Source: Streptomyces albus subsp. albus
GTDB taxonomy: Bacteria; Actinomycetota; Actinomycetes; Streptomycetales; Streptomycetaceae
Reading direction: 5' to 3'
DNA: 64,000 nucleotides
Assembly (NCBI RefSeq): GCF_000719865.1
Contig: NZ_JOID01000004.1
Location: 186,001-250,000 of the forward strand
The number at the start of each line of letters is the position of its first letter. Within the stretch, counting starts at the first letter, position 1. The translations under genes and the position numbers were made by a program. Positions 1-8,890 of the stretch are shown here, piece after piece. Below the pieces are notes generated by a model. The model did no database searches, was not told the DNA's origin, and saw nothing but the letters and a program-made list of their open reading frames with translations.

Positions 1-1
1 C

Positions 2-181
2 CGGGCCACCCTGTTCCGCGTGGAGTCCGCCACGAACGGCTCCACCGGATTCCGGCTCCGCCCGGCTCACAGCAGCCAGTGCATCGGTACCACCGGAGGC
101 GACGCCGTCGAGGGAGCCGAAGTCGTCCAGGAACCCTGCACGGGCGACGCCGACCAGTACTTCGTCATCCGGGCGAGCTGA
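2..181 (+). CDS. C-terminal end of a secreted ricin-type (beta-trefoil) protein, partial
   Basis: Only the last 59 codons lie in the window; the frame is open from the left edge to the TGA at 179-181. The tail contains a Cys pair (SSQCIG and QEPCTG) and ends DQYFVI, which resembles the final repeat of a ricin-type beta-trefoil, where QxW or QxF closes each lobe. Such lectin modules usually sit at the C-terminus of exported glycosidases and other hydrolases. The catalytic part is outside the window, so its substrate is unknown. It reads in the same direction as the CE2-type esterase that follows. Confidence 0.55.
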   Translation, partial: RATLFRVESATNGSTGFRLRPAHSSQCIGTTGGDAVEGAEVVQEPCTGDADQYFVIRAS

Positions 182-314
182 GCCGGGAGGGACGGTCGGC
201 GGCGACGCCGAACGACGGGAGCGCCGAGCTCCGGGACGTCTCCGGTCCGGCGAGCCCCGCCCCGAGCCCCGCCGTCTTGACGCCCACCGCGCCGCGACTG
301 ATGGTGTGCCGGTG

Positions 315-328
315 GGGGAGCGCTCCCA
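315..328. promoter_or_regulatory. CebR-type operator upstream of the esterase
   Basis: GGGGAGCGCTCCCA matches 13 of 14 positions of the Streptomyces CebR box TGGGAGCGCTCCCA, the operator of the cellobiose-responsive LacI-family repressor. Its core GGGAGCGCTCCC (316-327) is a perfect palindrome. It ends 54 bp before the esterase start, a position where repressor binding could block transcription. Confidence 0.7.
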
Positions 329-382
329 TGGGCCCGCCCGCACCCGGTCACGAGCAGTCCAGGACAGCGAAGGGAACCGCAC

Positions 383-1522
383 ATGCGCAGGTCTCGTCAC
401 CTCTCCCGGCGGACGTTCCTCACGGCCTCGGCGGCGGGCGTCGTCACCGCCGTGACTCCTCCGTCCCAGGCGTCCGCCGCCCGTGGGCCGCGGTCGTCCG
501 CCGCCCCGGCCGCGTACCGGACGGTGGGCCGGGTGAAGGAGGCGGCCGGCGGATACGTGGAGTACAGCTGGCCCGGCATCTCCTTCGAGGGCCGTTTCCG
601 CGGCACCGGCGTCGGAGTCGTGCTCGACGACGCCGTCAACGACTACGACGTCCGGATCGACGGGGAGACCGCCCGCACCCTGGTGACCCCGGGCCGCACC
701 ACCGCGTGGATCGACGGCCTGCCGGACGGCGAGCACAGCGTGCGGCTCGTCAAGCGGACGGAGAGCACCTGGGCCGCGGGCCGGTTCGGCGGGTTCACCA
801 CCGCCGGGGGAGGCGTGCTGCTGCCCGCCCCCAAGGCGCGGAGCCGGCAGATCGAGTTCATCGGGGACTCCTACACCGCCGGATACGGCAACACCTCGGA
901 CAGCCGCGACTGTTCCGCGGGCGGCGGTGTCGACCGGAACACCAACGCCGGCCTCGCCTTCCCCGCCCTCACCGCCGCGGCCCTCGGCGCCGACCATCAG
1001 CAGAACGCCTTCTCGGGCCGGGGCATGGTCCGCAACTACAACGGCGGCGAACCCGGCACCGACTACCGCACGTACTACGACCGGGCGTTGCTGCACGTCG
1101 CGGGCGACGTGTGGGAGAAGCCGGACTGCTGGAACCCGCAGGTCGTCGTCATCGGCCTGGGCATCAACGACTTCTCGACCCCGCTCCGCGCGGGCGAGCC
1201 CTGGGCCACGCAGGGCGAACTCATCGCCGCGTACGAGAGCGCTTACCACGGCTTCCTCGACAAGCTGCGCGCCCGCTACGGCTCCGGGACATACCTCGTG
1301 GTCAGCGCCACCTCCGTGTCCGGCACCACCGCCTTCGCCGACACCGCCGAGCGCATCGTCCGGGACCGCGCCGCGCGGGGCGACGACCGGGTGGGCCACT
1401 GGTACTACGACGACCCGGCCCTGGACCGCCTCGGCTGCGACTGGCACCCCTCCCTCAGCGACCACCGGATCATCGCCGGCCTGCTCGACCGGTACCTCGC
1501 CACGCTGCCGCTGGACTGGTGA
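383..1522 (+). CDS. Tat-exported SGNH/GDSL esterase, carbohydrate esterase family 2-like
   Basis: 379 aa. The N-terminus has a twin-arginine signal (SRRTFL, residues 8-13) followed by an Ala-rich hydrophobic stretch, so the protein is probably exported folded. Residues about 45-150 look like the beta-sandwich domain that precedes the hydrolase in CE2 enzymes. The SGNH domain follows: IEFIGDSYTAGYG places the catalytic Ser at 163, and CDWHP near the end supplies Asp353 and His355. CE2 enzymes remove acetyl groups from plant polysaccharides or cello-oligosaccharides. The upstream CebR-like box supports a role in plant cell-wall use. The exact substrate is inferred. Confidence 0.8.
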   Translation: MRRSRHLSRRTFLTASAAGVVTAVTPPSQASAARGPRSSAAPAAYRTVGRVKEAAGGYVEYSWPGISFEGRFRGTGVGVVLDDAVNDYDVRIDGETARTLVTPGRTTAWIDGLPDGEHSVRLVKRTESTWAAGRFGGFTTAGGGVLLPAPKARSRQIEFIGDSYTAGYGNTSDSRDCSAGGGVDRNTNAGLAFPALTAAALGADHQQNAFSGRGMVRNYNGGEPGTDYRTYYDRALLHVAGDVWEKPDCWNPQVVVIGLGINDFSTPLRAGEPWATQGELIAAYESAYHGFLDKLRARYGSGTYLVVSATSVSGTTAFADTAERIVRDRAARGDDRVGHWYYDDPALDRLGCDWHPSLSDHRIIAGLLDRYLATLPLDW

Positions 1523-1847
1523 GCGGCGCGGTGCGGTGACGGACGGGCCGTGCGCGGCGGCCCGTGTGCGGCGGCCCGTACGCGTTCCGGCTCGCTCGCG
1601 TGCGTCCCCCAAGGTCTACCGCGACGCGGCCCACCCGTCCCGGCTGGTCCTGCCGTTCACGGTGTCCGCGGCGCCCGCCGAGCGGCGTTGACGGGAGCGG
1701 ATACGGGAGTGCGCCGTACCGCTTGCGTGCCGCCGTGGGGGACCGGGGAACTACCCTGCGCGCGAACGAAGTTGTTACCGGTGGGCCGTCGCCGGGGCGT
1801 GGAACGGGGCGACCGCTCCGTGGACTTCGGCCGTGAAGGGAGACGCC
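1523..1847. other. Intergenic, 325 bp, no gene recognised
   Basis: GC-rich spacer between the esterase and the MerR regulator. Open frames here have shadow-type composition. The AT-richer patch around 1750-1780 is the likely MerR promoter region, but I cannot define its boxes. Confidence 0.4.
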
Positions 1848-2300
1848 GTGCAGATCGGGGAGCTGTCCGAGCGGACCGGGGTGAGCCGCCGGTCCCTCCG
1901 CTACTACGAGCAGAAGGGGCTTCTCCATGCCCACCGCACCGGCAAGGGGTGGCGGGAGTACGACCCGGAAGCCGTCAACAGGGTGCTCAACGTACGGGAG
2001 TTGCTGCGCTCCGGGCTGACCGTTGAGGACATCCGTCAGGTCGAGCCCTGTCTGTCCATGGAGGCGGCCGACTTCATGTCCTGCTCCGACGCCGGCCACG
2101 CGATCGCGATGTACGAGGAGCGGCTGGCCGTCCTCGACGAGAAGGCGGCGCTCCTCCAGCGGCACCGGGAGGAGCTGGTCCGCCGCATCGCCGTGCTGCG
2201 CACCCAGGGCCTGTTCCCGGGCGAGGGGCCCGGGGCGGCATCCCCCGGCGCGGCGGGCGCCGGGAACGGGCTTGACCTTGACACCGGTGTCACCACCTAG
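1848..2300 (+). CDS. MerR-family transcriptional regulator
   Basis: 150 aa. The N-terminus IGELSERTGVSRRSLRYYEQ is the classic MerR winged helix-turn-helix, followed by a long helix (about residues 75-115) for dimerisation. I chose GTG 1848 rather than GTG 1833 because AAGGGA (1836-1841) lies 6 nt before it and the MerR motif starts at once. The C-terminal part has two cysteines (EPCLSM, FMSCSD) but no recognised metal-binding pattern, so the effector is unknown. The gene's last codons overlap a MerR-type promoter reading into the MFS gene, so the two probably form a sensor-efflux pair. Confidence 0.85.
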   Translation: MQIGELSERTGVSRRSLRYYEQKGLLHAHRTGKGWREYDPEAVNRVLNVRELLRSGLTVEDIRQVEPCLSMEAADFMSCSDAGHAIAMYEERLAVLDEKAALLQRHREELVRRIAVLRTQGLFPGEGPGAASPGAAGAGNGLDLDTGVTT

Positions 2301-2303
2301 CGT
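2272..2303 (+). promoter_or_regulatory. MerR-type promoter with long spacer and central palindrome, driving the MFS gene
   Basis: TTGACC (2272-2277) and TAGCGT (2298-2303) are separated by 20 bp, and the spacer carries the perfect palindrome TGACACCGGTGTCA (2279-2292). An over-long 19-20 bp spacer with a dyad between -35 and -10 is characteristic of MerR-regulated promoters. It overlaps the 3' end of the MerR gene and lies about 170 bp upstream of the MFS start. Confidence 0.6.
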
Positions 2304-2471
2304 CCCGGGCGTACGTGATGCCGCGGCGCGGACCGGGCGCCCGAGGGCGCCCGGTGCCCGGCACCCGATGCCCATGACGACTACGAGCGCGCGCGTCCCC
2401 TGAACCCTGTGCCGGCTTCCCGGTTCGTCGGGTGCTCCGGAGCGCGCGACGGTGACGGAGGTTCGCCCGCC

Positions 2472-3719
2472 ATGACAACCGCCGGGAGGAGAAGCCTGCC
2501 GAGTTGGCTTCTCGTGCTGTTCCTGACCTTGCTGGCCACGGCCACGGACGAGTTCATCATCGCCGGTGTGCTCAGGACGATCGCGGCCGACCTGGACGTG
2601 AGCGTCCCGGCCGCCGGGCAGCTGGTGACGGTGTTCGCCGTCGTCTACGCGCTCGGGGCCCCGACGCTGGCCGTCGTGTTCGAGCGTTTCCCCAAGCGCA
2701 CCGTCATGGTCCTGGGACTGCTGGTCTTCGTCCTGGCCAACGCGGCCGCCGCGATCGCGCCGGGGTACTGGTGGCTGATGGCGGCCCGTGTGCTCGCGGC
2801 CCTGTCCGCGGCCGTCGTGACCGCGGCCGCCTTCACCACGACGGCCATGGGCGCGCCGGAGGGCATGCGGGGCCGCTACCTCGGTGTGGTCACGGCGGGC
2901 ATGACGGCGGCGCTCTTCACCGGTGTGCCGCTCGGGTCGTGGCTCGGTGGCGCCTTCGGCTGGCGGGCGACGTTCTGGCTGATCGCCGGAGTGGGAGTGG
3001 TCGCGGCGCTGGGCCTTCTGGCCACGGCGCCCCGGATCGGCGGCAGCGAGCCCGCACCGTTGAGGGAGCGGCTCAGCCCTCTGCGGAACGCCGCCGTCAT
3101 GCGCCTGGTGACGGTCACTTTCCTGGCGGCGAGCGGCGGGCTGATGTTCTACACCTATCTCGGGGTCTACACGGCCGAGGTCGCCGTCGGTTCCCCCGGG
3201 CTGCTTCCCTTGATGCTCCTGGTCGTCGGTGTCGCCGGCCTGTTCGGCGCCATGGCGGCGGGCCGTGCGGCTGACGCGCTGGGTCCTCGGCGCGGTCTCC
3301 GGCTGGTCATCGGCGGGCACGCCGTGGCTCTGGCGCTGGCCGCGGTCCTGGTCTTCAGTGGCGTGGGCAACCCGGTCGTGCTGGGCGCCGTCATCGCCTT
3401 CTGGGCCGTGTTCGCGTGGGGCCTCAACCCGCCCGTCCAGGGGAGCATCATGGGCGCGGCGGGCCCCCGGGCGGCGATGACCGCCCTCGCGCTGAACATC
3501 TGCGGTCTCTACCTCGGCACCGGAGTGGCGGGTGCTCTCGGCGGCGCAGTCATCGGTATCGCGGGTATCGGCTGGGTGCCCGTGGCGGCCACCGTGCTGA
3601 TGACCCTCTCCTTCCTCCTGACCCCGCGTGCGGTGCCCGGTGCACAGGCCGGGGACAGGAGTGAAACCCAGTCCGTCCGGGCCCGACCGGCTGTACCGGG
3701 GTCCCGGACGAGCGGCTGA
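2472..3719 (+). CDS. MFS transporter, drug-efflux type (AraJ/Cmx-like)
   Basis: 415 aa with about 12 hydrophobic segments. The segment ending AATDEFIIAGVLRTIAADLDVS and the following QLVTVFAVVYALGAPTL are typical of the DHA1 sugar/drug-efflux subfamily (AraJ, Cmx). ATG 2472 is preferred over the upstream in-frame start at 2409 because GGAGG (2457-2461) precedes it and the first membrane segment follows within 10 residues. It sits in the inner membrane and probably exports a small hydrophobic compound sensed by the upstream MerR protein. The substrate cannot be told from sequence. Confidence 0.85.
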   Translation: MTTAGRRSLPSWLLVLFLTLLATATDEFIIAGVLRTIAADLDVSVPAAGQLVTVFAVVYALGAPTLAVVFERFPKRTVMVLGLLVFVLANAAAAIAPGYWWLMAARVLAALSAAVVTAAAFTTTAMGAPEGMRGRYLGVVTAGMTAALFTGVPLGSWLGGAFGWRATFWLIAGVGVVAALGLLATAPRIGGSEPAPLRERLSPLRNAAVMRLVTVTFLAASGGLMFYTYLGVYTAEVAVGSPGLLPLMLLVVGVAGLFGAMAAGRAADALGPRRGLRLVIGGHAVALALAAVLVFSGVGNPVVLGAVIAFWAVFAWGLNPPVQGSIMGAAGPRAAMTALALNICGLYLGTGVAGALGGAVIGIAGIGWVPVAATVLMTLSFLLTPRAVPGAQAGDRSETQSVRARPAVPGSRTSG

Positions 3720-3741
3720 CCGGCTGAACCGGGACGGCGGC

Positions 3742-3777
3742 ACGGCCCCGGGCTCCGGCCTACGCCGGCCGGGCCGT
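3742..3777. terminator. Possible shared terminator between convergent genes
   Basis: ACGGCCC and GGGCCGT arms with an inner CGGCC/GGCCG stem form a GC-rich hairpin exactly where the MFS and SMI1 genes converge. It overlaps the last codons of the minus-strand gene. No T-tract follows. Confidence 0.35.
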
Positions 3778-5661
3778 GACCGTCACATATCCCTCCCCGG
3801 GGCCCGGTGGCCTGATCCACGGCCGGGTCGGGAGCACCGGCAGCCGGCCCTCGTCGAGGGCGAACCGCGGCAGTGAGACGCCGAACGCCGCCGCGATCGC
3901 GTCCAGAGCGCGGCCCTCGCCCGAGGCGTCGGCGGCGGGTCCGGCGGGGTCCGGGAACAGATGGTCCGGGGAGAGGGCACGGGGAAGCGTGCCCGTCCGG
4001 TGGCGCTCGGTCCCGCGGACCGTGAAGGCGTACCGCTGCTCACCGTCCTCGGCGCAGGCGAAGTGGAACAAGCCCGGCCCGGACCAGACCGTGAGGGCGC
4101 GGGTGCCGTCCGACAGCCCGGTGCCCGGGTCCGTCAGGCGGCCGGGGTCGAAGCCCAGTTGGCCTGCCGACTCGAAGGCGAAGCTCCATCCGTCCCGGGC
4201 GCCGATCCGCGCCATGGGGCCACGGTGCTCGCGCTGCCCCGAGAACCGCAGGTCCCAGAGGTCGGCCTCGCTCGCCACAGGCTCCAGCGGGCCGGTGCCG
4301 AACCGCTCAGCCAGATCCTCGGGGCGGACGCCCTCCACCAGGACGAACCGGTACCCTTCCCGGCGCGGTGCGGCGCTGGGGCGCCCCCGGGCCAGCCACC
4401 CGAGCCCGTCCCGCGCCGCCTCGCCTCCTTCCCTCCCTTCCGCCTCCGCGACGGGAGCGGGTATGTCCCCCGCCCGACCGGCCCGGGGTGTGGTCAGAAG
4501 CCGGCGGCCCCGCTCCGGTGTGACGACCGGCCCGAGCAGTGGATCCCCGAGCAGGCCGAAGGGGGCCAGATGGTCCTCCCGGTACGGCTCCCACCGCGGG
4601 ACCGCCGCCGCGAGGATCCGCCAGGCGCCGTCCGTGTCACCCCATCGCGCCAGCTCCCTGGCCTTCTTGACCGCCTGCCCGAAGGGGCCGGGTGAGCTGT
4701 ATTCGTAGGTGCGCTGCCTGATCCGTGCCAGGACGGCCGCGGCCCGCTCCCGGTCCGCCGCGTAGTCCTCCGTCACCGGGCCGAGCACCAGGGTGTCGTG
4801 TGTCCGGCGGTCGCGCAGGTGGTTGAGCACCTTCAGGGGCAGCACCTCGCCCGCGTACAGCGGATCGTCCATGCGCGGGTCGACCGGTACCCAGCCACGC
4901 CCACCGTCGAGCAGTGCCCGGAGCTGAGAGGCCAGCAGACCGGCACGCGGCCGGCCGAACTCCGCCGCCTCGCCGAAGACGGCGAGCGCCGCGTCCAACT
5001 CGCCCCGCAGACAGGCCGACCGGGCCTCCTCCACCTGGGCGTCGAGTCTCCGCGTCACGGAGTTCCCGAAGCCGGGGTGACCGCCGCCCAGGCTGTAGAA
5101 CTCCTTGTACATGTCCTCCATGAACGCGCGGAACGAGCCGTATCGCTCCGGCCGATCGCCGCCCCACCCGTGGTACACGTACACCGCCCACTCCCCGTCG
5201 GCGCCCACGTCACCCGGGTCGAGCAGCACATCCGTCATGTCCGAGTCGAGCGACAACTGCAGCGCCCGGCCCCACATGCCGGCAAGGACGACCTCCTCCT
5301 CGGCCGGGTCCTCGCCGAGGTTCTCCTCGTACATCGGCCGCAGATCGTACGGGTCGCCGTAGGGCGCGATGTCCTCCGCCCCGGCCAGCAGATGAACGAA
5401 GCCACCCGCATGCCGCCAGCCGTCCGATGTCTCCAGGAAGGAGCACAGGGACGGCGGCAGCGGCGCCGCGATGCCCAGTGCCCGGACCCGCTCCTCCAGA
5501 GCCGCCATCCGCGCCGGACCGGCCGGGGCGAATCCCAGCCAACGGTTCCGCACGATCTCCTCGTCCAGCTCCTGGAACTCCTCCGGATCCTCCGCGGCCC
5601 GCGCTTCCAGCCATTCCTCGCTCCACCGCTTGAGCAGCGGCCCCCACTCGGCGTTCCCCAT
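3760..5661 (-). CDS. SMI1/KNR4-domain protein with DUF6461-like C-terminus
   Basis: 633 aa. Near the N-terminus, LEERVRALGIAAPLPPSLCS and FLETSDGW match the SMI1/KNR4 (SUKH) fold, whose members include immunity proteins of polymorphic toxin systems. The middle is a helical, Arg- and Ala-rich stretch. The C-terminal third, from GYRFVLVEGVRPEDLAERFG, resembles DUF6461. ATG 5661 starts the recognisable protein; the same frame stays open for kilobases upstream only because of high GC. No signal peptide or membrane segment is visible, so it is probably cytoplasmic. No toxin gene is adjacent, so an immunity role is only a possibility. Confidence 0.75.
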   Translation of the reverse strand: MGNAEWGPLLKRWSEEWLEARAAEDPEEFQELDEEIVRNRWLGFAPAGPARMAALEERVRALGIAAPLPPSLCSFLETSDGWRHAGGFVHLLAGAEDIAPYGDPYDLRPMYEENLGEDPAEEEVVLAGMWGRALQLSLDSDMTDVLLDPGDVGADGEWAVYVYHGWGGDRPERYGSFRAFMEDMYKEFYSLGGGHPGFGNSVTRRLDAQVEEARSACLRGELDAALAVFGEAAEFGRPRAGLLASQLRALLDGGRGWVPVDPRMDDPLYAGEVLPLKVLNHLRDRRTHDTLVLGPVTEDYAADRERAAAVLARIRQRTYEYSSPGPFGQAVKKARELARWGDTDGAWRILAAAVPRWEPYREDHLAPFGLLGDPLLGPVVTPERGRRLLTTPRAGRAGDIPAPVAEAEGREGGEAARDGLGWLARGRPSAAPRREGYRFVLVEGVRPEDLAERFGTGPLEPVASEADLWDLRFSGQREHRGPMARIGARDGWSFAFESAGQLGFDPGRLTDPGTGLSDGTRALTVWSGPGLFHFACAEDGEQRYAFTVRGTERHRTGTLPRALSPDHLFPDPAGPAADASGEGRALDAIAAAFGVSLPRFALDEGRLPVLPTRPWIRPPGPGEGYVTVTARPA

Positions 5662-5991
5662 GCGCACCACCCTGGCATCCGCCACCGACAGCGGAGCGCA
5701 CGACTCACCCCCGCGCCCCAGGCGCGGCACGACCCCCGGGACCCGGAACCCGGCACCCCACGCACCCGGCACCGGCCCCGGACCTTCCGGCACCGGCACC
5801 GGGGAACTTCCGGGAGCTCCGACCGGGCAACGCGCCGAAGGCCGAAGGCCGAAGGCGGAATGCCGAACACCGAACACCCGATGCCGGGCAGCTCGGCCGG
5901 CCCGGGTGCCGGCAGGCGGGACGCATCCCGCCGCGGCCACCGCTCCGGCTGCCGGAGGAACCGTGCCCGGCTGCCCGGCGTGATCAGGGAC
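5662..5991. other. Divergent intergenic region with short repeats
   Basis: 330 bp separating the SMI1 gene from the plus-strand membrane-protein gene. It holds CCGGCACC-type and CGAAGGC-type short tandem repeats (about 5755-5870) and no convincing gene. Promoters for both flanking genes should lie here. Confidence 0.4.
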
Positions 5992-6918
5992 ATGACGCAG
6001 AAGCGGGAAGCGGCGCGACGCGCCATCGGCCACCTGGTGGCCGTCTGGCTGGCCGGATGCGCCCTGACCGGCATGCAGGTGACGGCCGTACTCGCCATGC
6101 TCTTCTCCGGCGGAGCGCCTCTGCTCACGGCCGTTCTCGCCTTCGTGGTGCTGCTGGCGGTGGCCGTGCTCGCGGTGCTCGGATCCGCCGTCCGCACGAT
6201 GGTGCCGCTCATGCGCGGGCGGGGTGGTCTGTGGGCCTGGACGGCGAGCGTCTATGCGCTCGGCACGGCCGCCGCGTCCGGAGTCACTGTGGTGAGTATC
6301 CAGATCGACCGCCTGGACGGCATCAGTTTGCTCTACCCGGCCGGGGGCGCCTGCTACGCGATCGCGGCCGCGCTCTTCCTGCCCGGCGTCCGCGTCAAGC
6401 TGGGTGCCGCCGGAGCGGCGGCGGCTCTCGCCGCGGGCGTGGCGTACGCCGCCTGGGCGGCCGCGCAGCCGCCCACGCTCGGCGAGTGGATCAGCGCCAA
6501 CGGCGTGGACCGGGGCATGCTCCGGGTCGGCGACCCGCCGCCGGGGTACACCCTGCGCGGCGTGGGCGCGAGCGAGGACGGCTTCGGTGCCCATTACGGG
6601 GGGCCGCACGCCGAGCCGCTGCGTCTCGGCGTGGAACGGGCGGGGCACGAGACCCGGCGCGTCGACGCGCGCGATTGCCCGGTGCCCCGCGGCGACCCGA
6701 TCCGCTGCACGGACGACGGCGGAGGCCGCCAACTGCGCGTCTACGAGGGGGACCACGAGCGCTGGGAGCTGCGTCTGCGCCGTGACGGCCTGGTGTACAC
6801 CGTGTCCGGGGACGGCTCCCCGACCGATCCGTCCGCGGCCCGCCACATCCTGTCGACGCTCAGGCCGGCGACCGGCACCGAACTCGCCGGCCTGGTGGAG
6901 TTGCCGATGCGGCGATGA
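5992..6918 (+). CDS. Membrane protein of unknown function
   Basis: 308 aa. Residues about 12-165 hold four to five hydrophobic segments with small-residue-rich helices. The remaining ~140 residues are soluble, with DCPVP and IRCTDD contributing two cysteines. I do not recognise a family. ATG 5992 was taken; GTG 5980 in the same frame is an alternative, and GGAGGAA (5954-5960) lies closer to it. The layout, a membrane anchor plus a C-terminal soluble domain, suggests a cell-surface protein. It is followed 48 bp later by the pentapeptide gene. Confidence 0.6.
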   Translation: MTQKREAARRAIGHLVAVWLAGCALTGMQVTAVLAMLFSGGAPLLTAVLAFVVLLAVAVLAVLGSAVRTMVPLMRGRGGLWAWTASVYALGTAAASGVTVVSIQIDRLDGISLLYPAGGACYAIAAALFLPGVRVKLGAAGAAAALAAGVAYAAWAAAQPPTLGEWISANGVDRGMLRVGDPPPGYTLRGVGASEDGFGAHYGGPHAEPLRLGVERAGHETRRVDARDCPVPRGDPIRCTDDGGGRQLRVYEGDHERWELRLRRDGLVYTVSGDGSPTDPSAARHILSTLRPATGTELAGLVELPMRR

Positions 6919-6966
6919 CAGCGAGGGGAATCCACCCCGGCCGAGGCTCAAGGTGACGGCGCCGTC

Positions 6967-7623
6967 GTGGCAGCACACATCCGGGGCCACCGATCCGCGG
7001 CGGACGGCGACCAGTTGACGGACCCCGTACACGGTGGCGGAGACCCCTCGCCGACGTTCCTGCCCGAGGATCTCAAGGCGGCGTTGTCCGTCATCGCCAG
7101 GCGGCCGGAACGGCACCTCTCCGACGAGTGGGTCGATCTGCGCAGCATGGACTTCCGGGGAGCGGATCTGCGTGAGGCGGATCTGCGGGCCGCGGACCTG
7201 AGGGAGACCACGTTCGAAGGGACCAGCCTTCGCGGCGCTGTGTTGAGCAAGGCGGATCTCCGCAGGGCGAATCTCCGGTTCGCCGACCTCAAGGGCGCCG
7301 ATCTGCGCGGTGCGGATCTCAGAGGCGCCGACCTTCAGGCCGCGGACCTCGAGGCGGCCAGCCTCCGGGAAGCCAAGCTCACCGGTGCCACGCTCCGCGG
7401 GGCGAGCTTCTTGTACACGGATCTCGGCGACGCCGACCTCATGTACGCGGACTTGAGAGAGGCAGACCTCGCCGTGACCAACGGGAAGTCGGAGTACGGA
7501 TACCTGGAACCCGCCCAGGTGGCCAAGGCGCGCGTCCACCGGTCGACACGGCTGCCGGCGGCGGTGGCCGGAAAGGCCGTGGTCCTGCGGCGGATCGAGA
7601 TGTCCGAGACGGGCAACCGGTGA
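6967..7623 (+). CDS. Pentapeptide-repeat protein
   Basis: 218 aa. Residues about 58-165 are a run of A(D/N)Lxx pentapeptides (FRGADLREADLRAADL and onward), which fold as a right-handed quadrilateral beta-helix. The N-terminal segment FLPEDLKAALSVIARRP is common before such repeats in actinobacterial proteins, which usually also carry an N-terminal membrane segment. None is seen here, so this may be a shorter version. Some pentapeptide proteins mimic DNA and protect gyrase, but nothing here indicates that target. The GTG 6967 start is uncertain. Confidence 0.75.
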   Translation: MAAHIRGHRSAADGDQLTDPVHGGGDPSPTFLPEDLKAALSVIARRPERHLSDEWVDLRSMDFRGADLREADLRAADLRETTFEGTSLRGAVLSKADLRRANLRFADLKGADLRGADLRGADLQAADLEAASLREAKLTGATLRGASFLYTDLGDADLMYADLREADLAVTNGKSEYGYLEPAQVAKARVHRSTRLPAAVAGKAVVLRRIEMSETGNR

Positions 7624-7701
7624 GCGCACTGGGCCGGCGGCGCCCCGGCGGGCGGCGGCCGGGGCACTGAACGGTCGTCCCCAGGCGGAAGCCGGCCCGG
7701 G

Positions 7702-7776
7702 TGCGCCCGGGACCGCGCGCGGCTCGTCATCATCGCCTGCGAGAGCGGACTGGCGGAGCGCGGGACGCCGTCGTGA
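7702..7776 (+). pseudogene. Remnant of a LuxR/NarL-type response regulator C-terminus
   Basis: The 24 codons before TGA 7774-7776 read CARDRARLVIIACESGLAER. They line up with the C-terminal helix of the intact response regulator at 9463-10146 (RARDRAQLVVLAYESGLV). No upstream helix-turn-helix is present in any frame. This looks like a leftover 3' end of a paralogous gene. Confidence 0.45.
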
Positions 7777-7889
7777 CCACAACCCCGCCGCCGCAGCACC
7801 CCTCTGCCCGCGGGTGAACGAGGGGACGCTGCCGCGCCGCCCCCCTAATCCGCTCGGCGGCACACGGCGGCACACGGCAGAGTGGCCCC

Positions 7890-8696
7890 GTGGACGAACG
7901 AGGACTGGACCGCGACGGAACGATCGCACGCGAAGGCGCACTCGCCCGGGTGCCGCCGGCGTTCGTCCCCGTCGTCGACGCCGCCCGCGCCCACATCGCC
8001 GAGACGTTCGGCAGCACGCGCCTGCACAGCGCCTACCTCTACGGCAGCGTCCCCCGTGGCACCGCCATCCCCGGAGTTTCCGACCTCGACCTCCAACTCG
8101 CCCTCCGCGACGAGCCGACCGAGGCCGACCGTGCCGACGCGCAAGCGATCGAGGCGGCACTCGACCGCGCGTTCCCGCAGATCGACGGCGTCGGGATCCT
8201 GCTGGCCGGCACGCGGCTCCTGCTCAGCGACATCGAGCGTCACGACGCCGGGTTCTTCATCGCCTGCCTCTGCACCCCGCTGCTGGGCCCCGACCTCGCG
8301 GAACGACTGCCCCGTTACCGGCCCACGGCTCTGCTCGCGCGGGAGACCAACGGTGACCTCGCCCGCGTGCTTCCGCGCTGGCGTGCCGCGGCGGCCGAAG
8401 CCACCACGGACGCCGATCGCCGGACCCTCGGCCGTGTCGTCGGCCGCCGCACCGTCCGCACGGGATTCACCCTGGTCATGCCCCGGTGGGGCGGCTGGAC
8501 CAGTGACCTCGACCGGTCCGCCGAACTCTTCGGCCGCTACTACCCGCGGCGCGCCCGGCAGATGCGTGCCGCCGCGTCCCTCGGCCGTGCCCCCTCACCG
8601 GACCCGGCGGTGCTCGGCATGCTCATCGACGACCTCGGCCCGTGGCTCGCGGCCGAATACACAGCCGTGCACGGCGAGAAGGCCCCGCGTCCCTGA
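7890..8696 (+). CDS. Nucleotidyltransferase-domain protein (aminoglycoside adenylyltransferase-like)
   Basis: 268 aa. YLYGSVPRGTAIPGVSDLDL (about residues 50-69) is the polymerase-beta-type nucleotidyltransferase motif: GS, then a DxD pair about ten residues on that binds Mg-NTP. The C-terminal ~120 residues are helical, as in the substrate-binding domain of ANT(3'')/ANT(9)-type enzymes, but no close match to a known resistance enzyme is apparent. It may modify a small molecule or another macromolecule. The start is GTG 7890, just downstream of the LuxR remnant. Confidence 0.7.
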   Translation: MDERGLDRDGTIAREGALARVPPAFVPVVDAARAHIAETFGSTRLHSAYLYGSVPRGTAIPGVSDLDLQLALRDEPTEADRADAQAIEAALDRAFPQIDGVGILLAGTRLLLSDIERHDAGFFIACLCTPLLGPDLAERLPRYRPTALLARETNGDLARVLPRWRAAAAEATTDADRRTLGRVVGRRTVRTGFTLVMPRWGGWTSDLDRSAELFGRYYPRRARQMRAAASLGRAPSPDPAVLGMLIDDLGPWLAAEYTAVHGEKAPRP

Positions 8697-8890
8697 CGGG
8701 CGGCCCACGCCACGCCACGGCCCGGGCCTGTTCGGCGACCACGGATCCTGCGGATGCCCGGCCGGGGGGCCCGCCCGCCGGCGGGACGCGTCGGCAGCCG
8801 ATGCCCGTTCACACCCGCGCGGTTGTCCGGCCGGCGGGCCGGTCCGACGGCCAGCCGGTCCGACGGTCCGCCGGTCAGCCGGAGCGCCGG

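Noticed and set aside
5662..8160. N-terminal extension of the SMI1 gene up to 8160
   Set aside because: The frame is open only by composition. It lies antisense to the membrane-protein, pentapeptide and nucleotidyltransferase genes, and the SMI1 fold starts right after ATG 5661.
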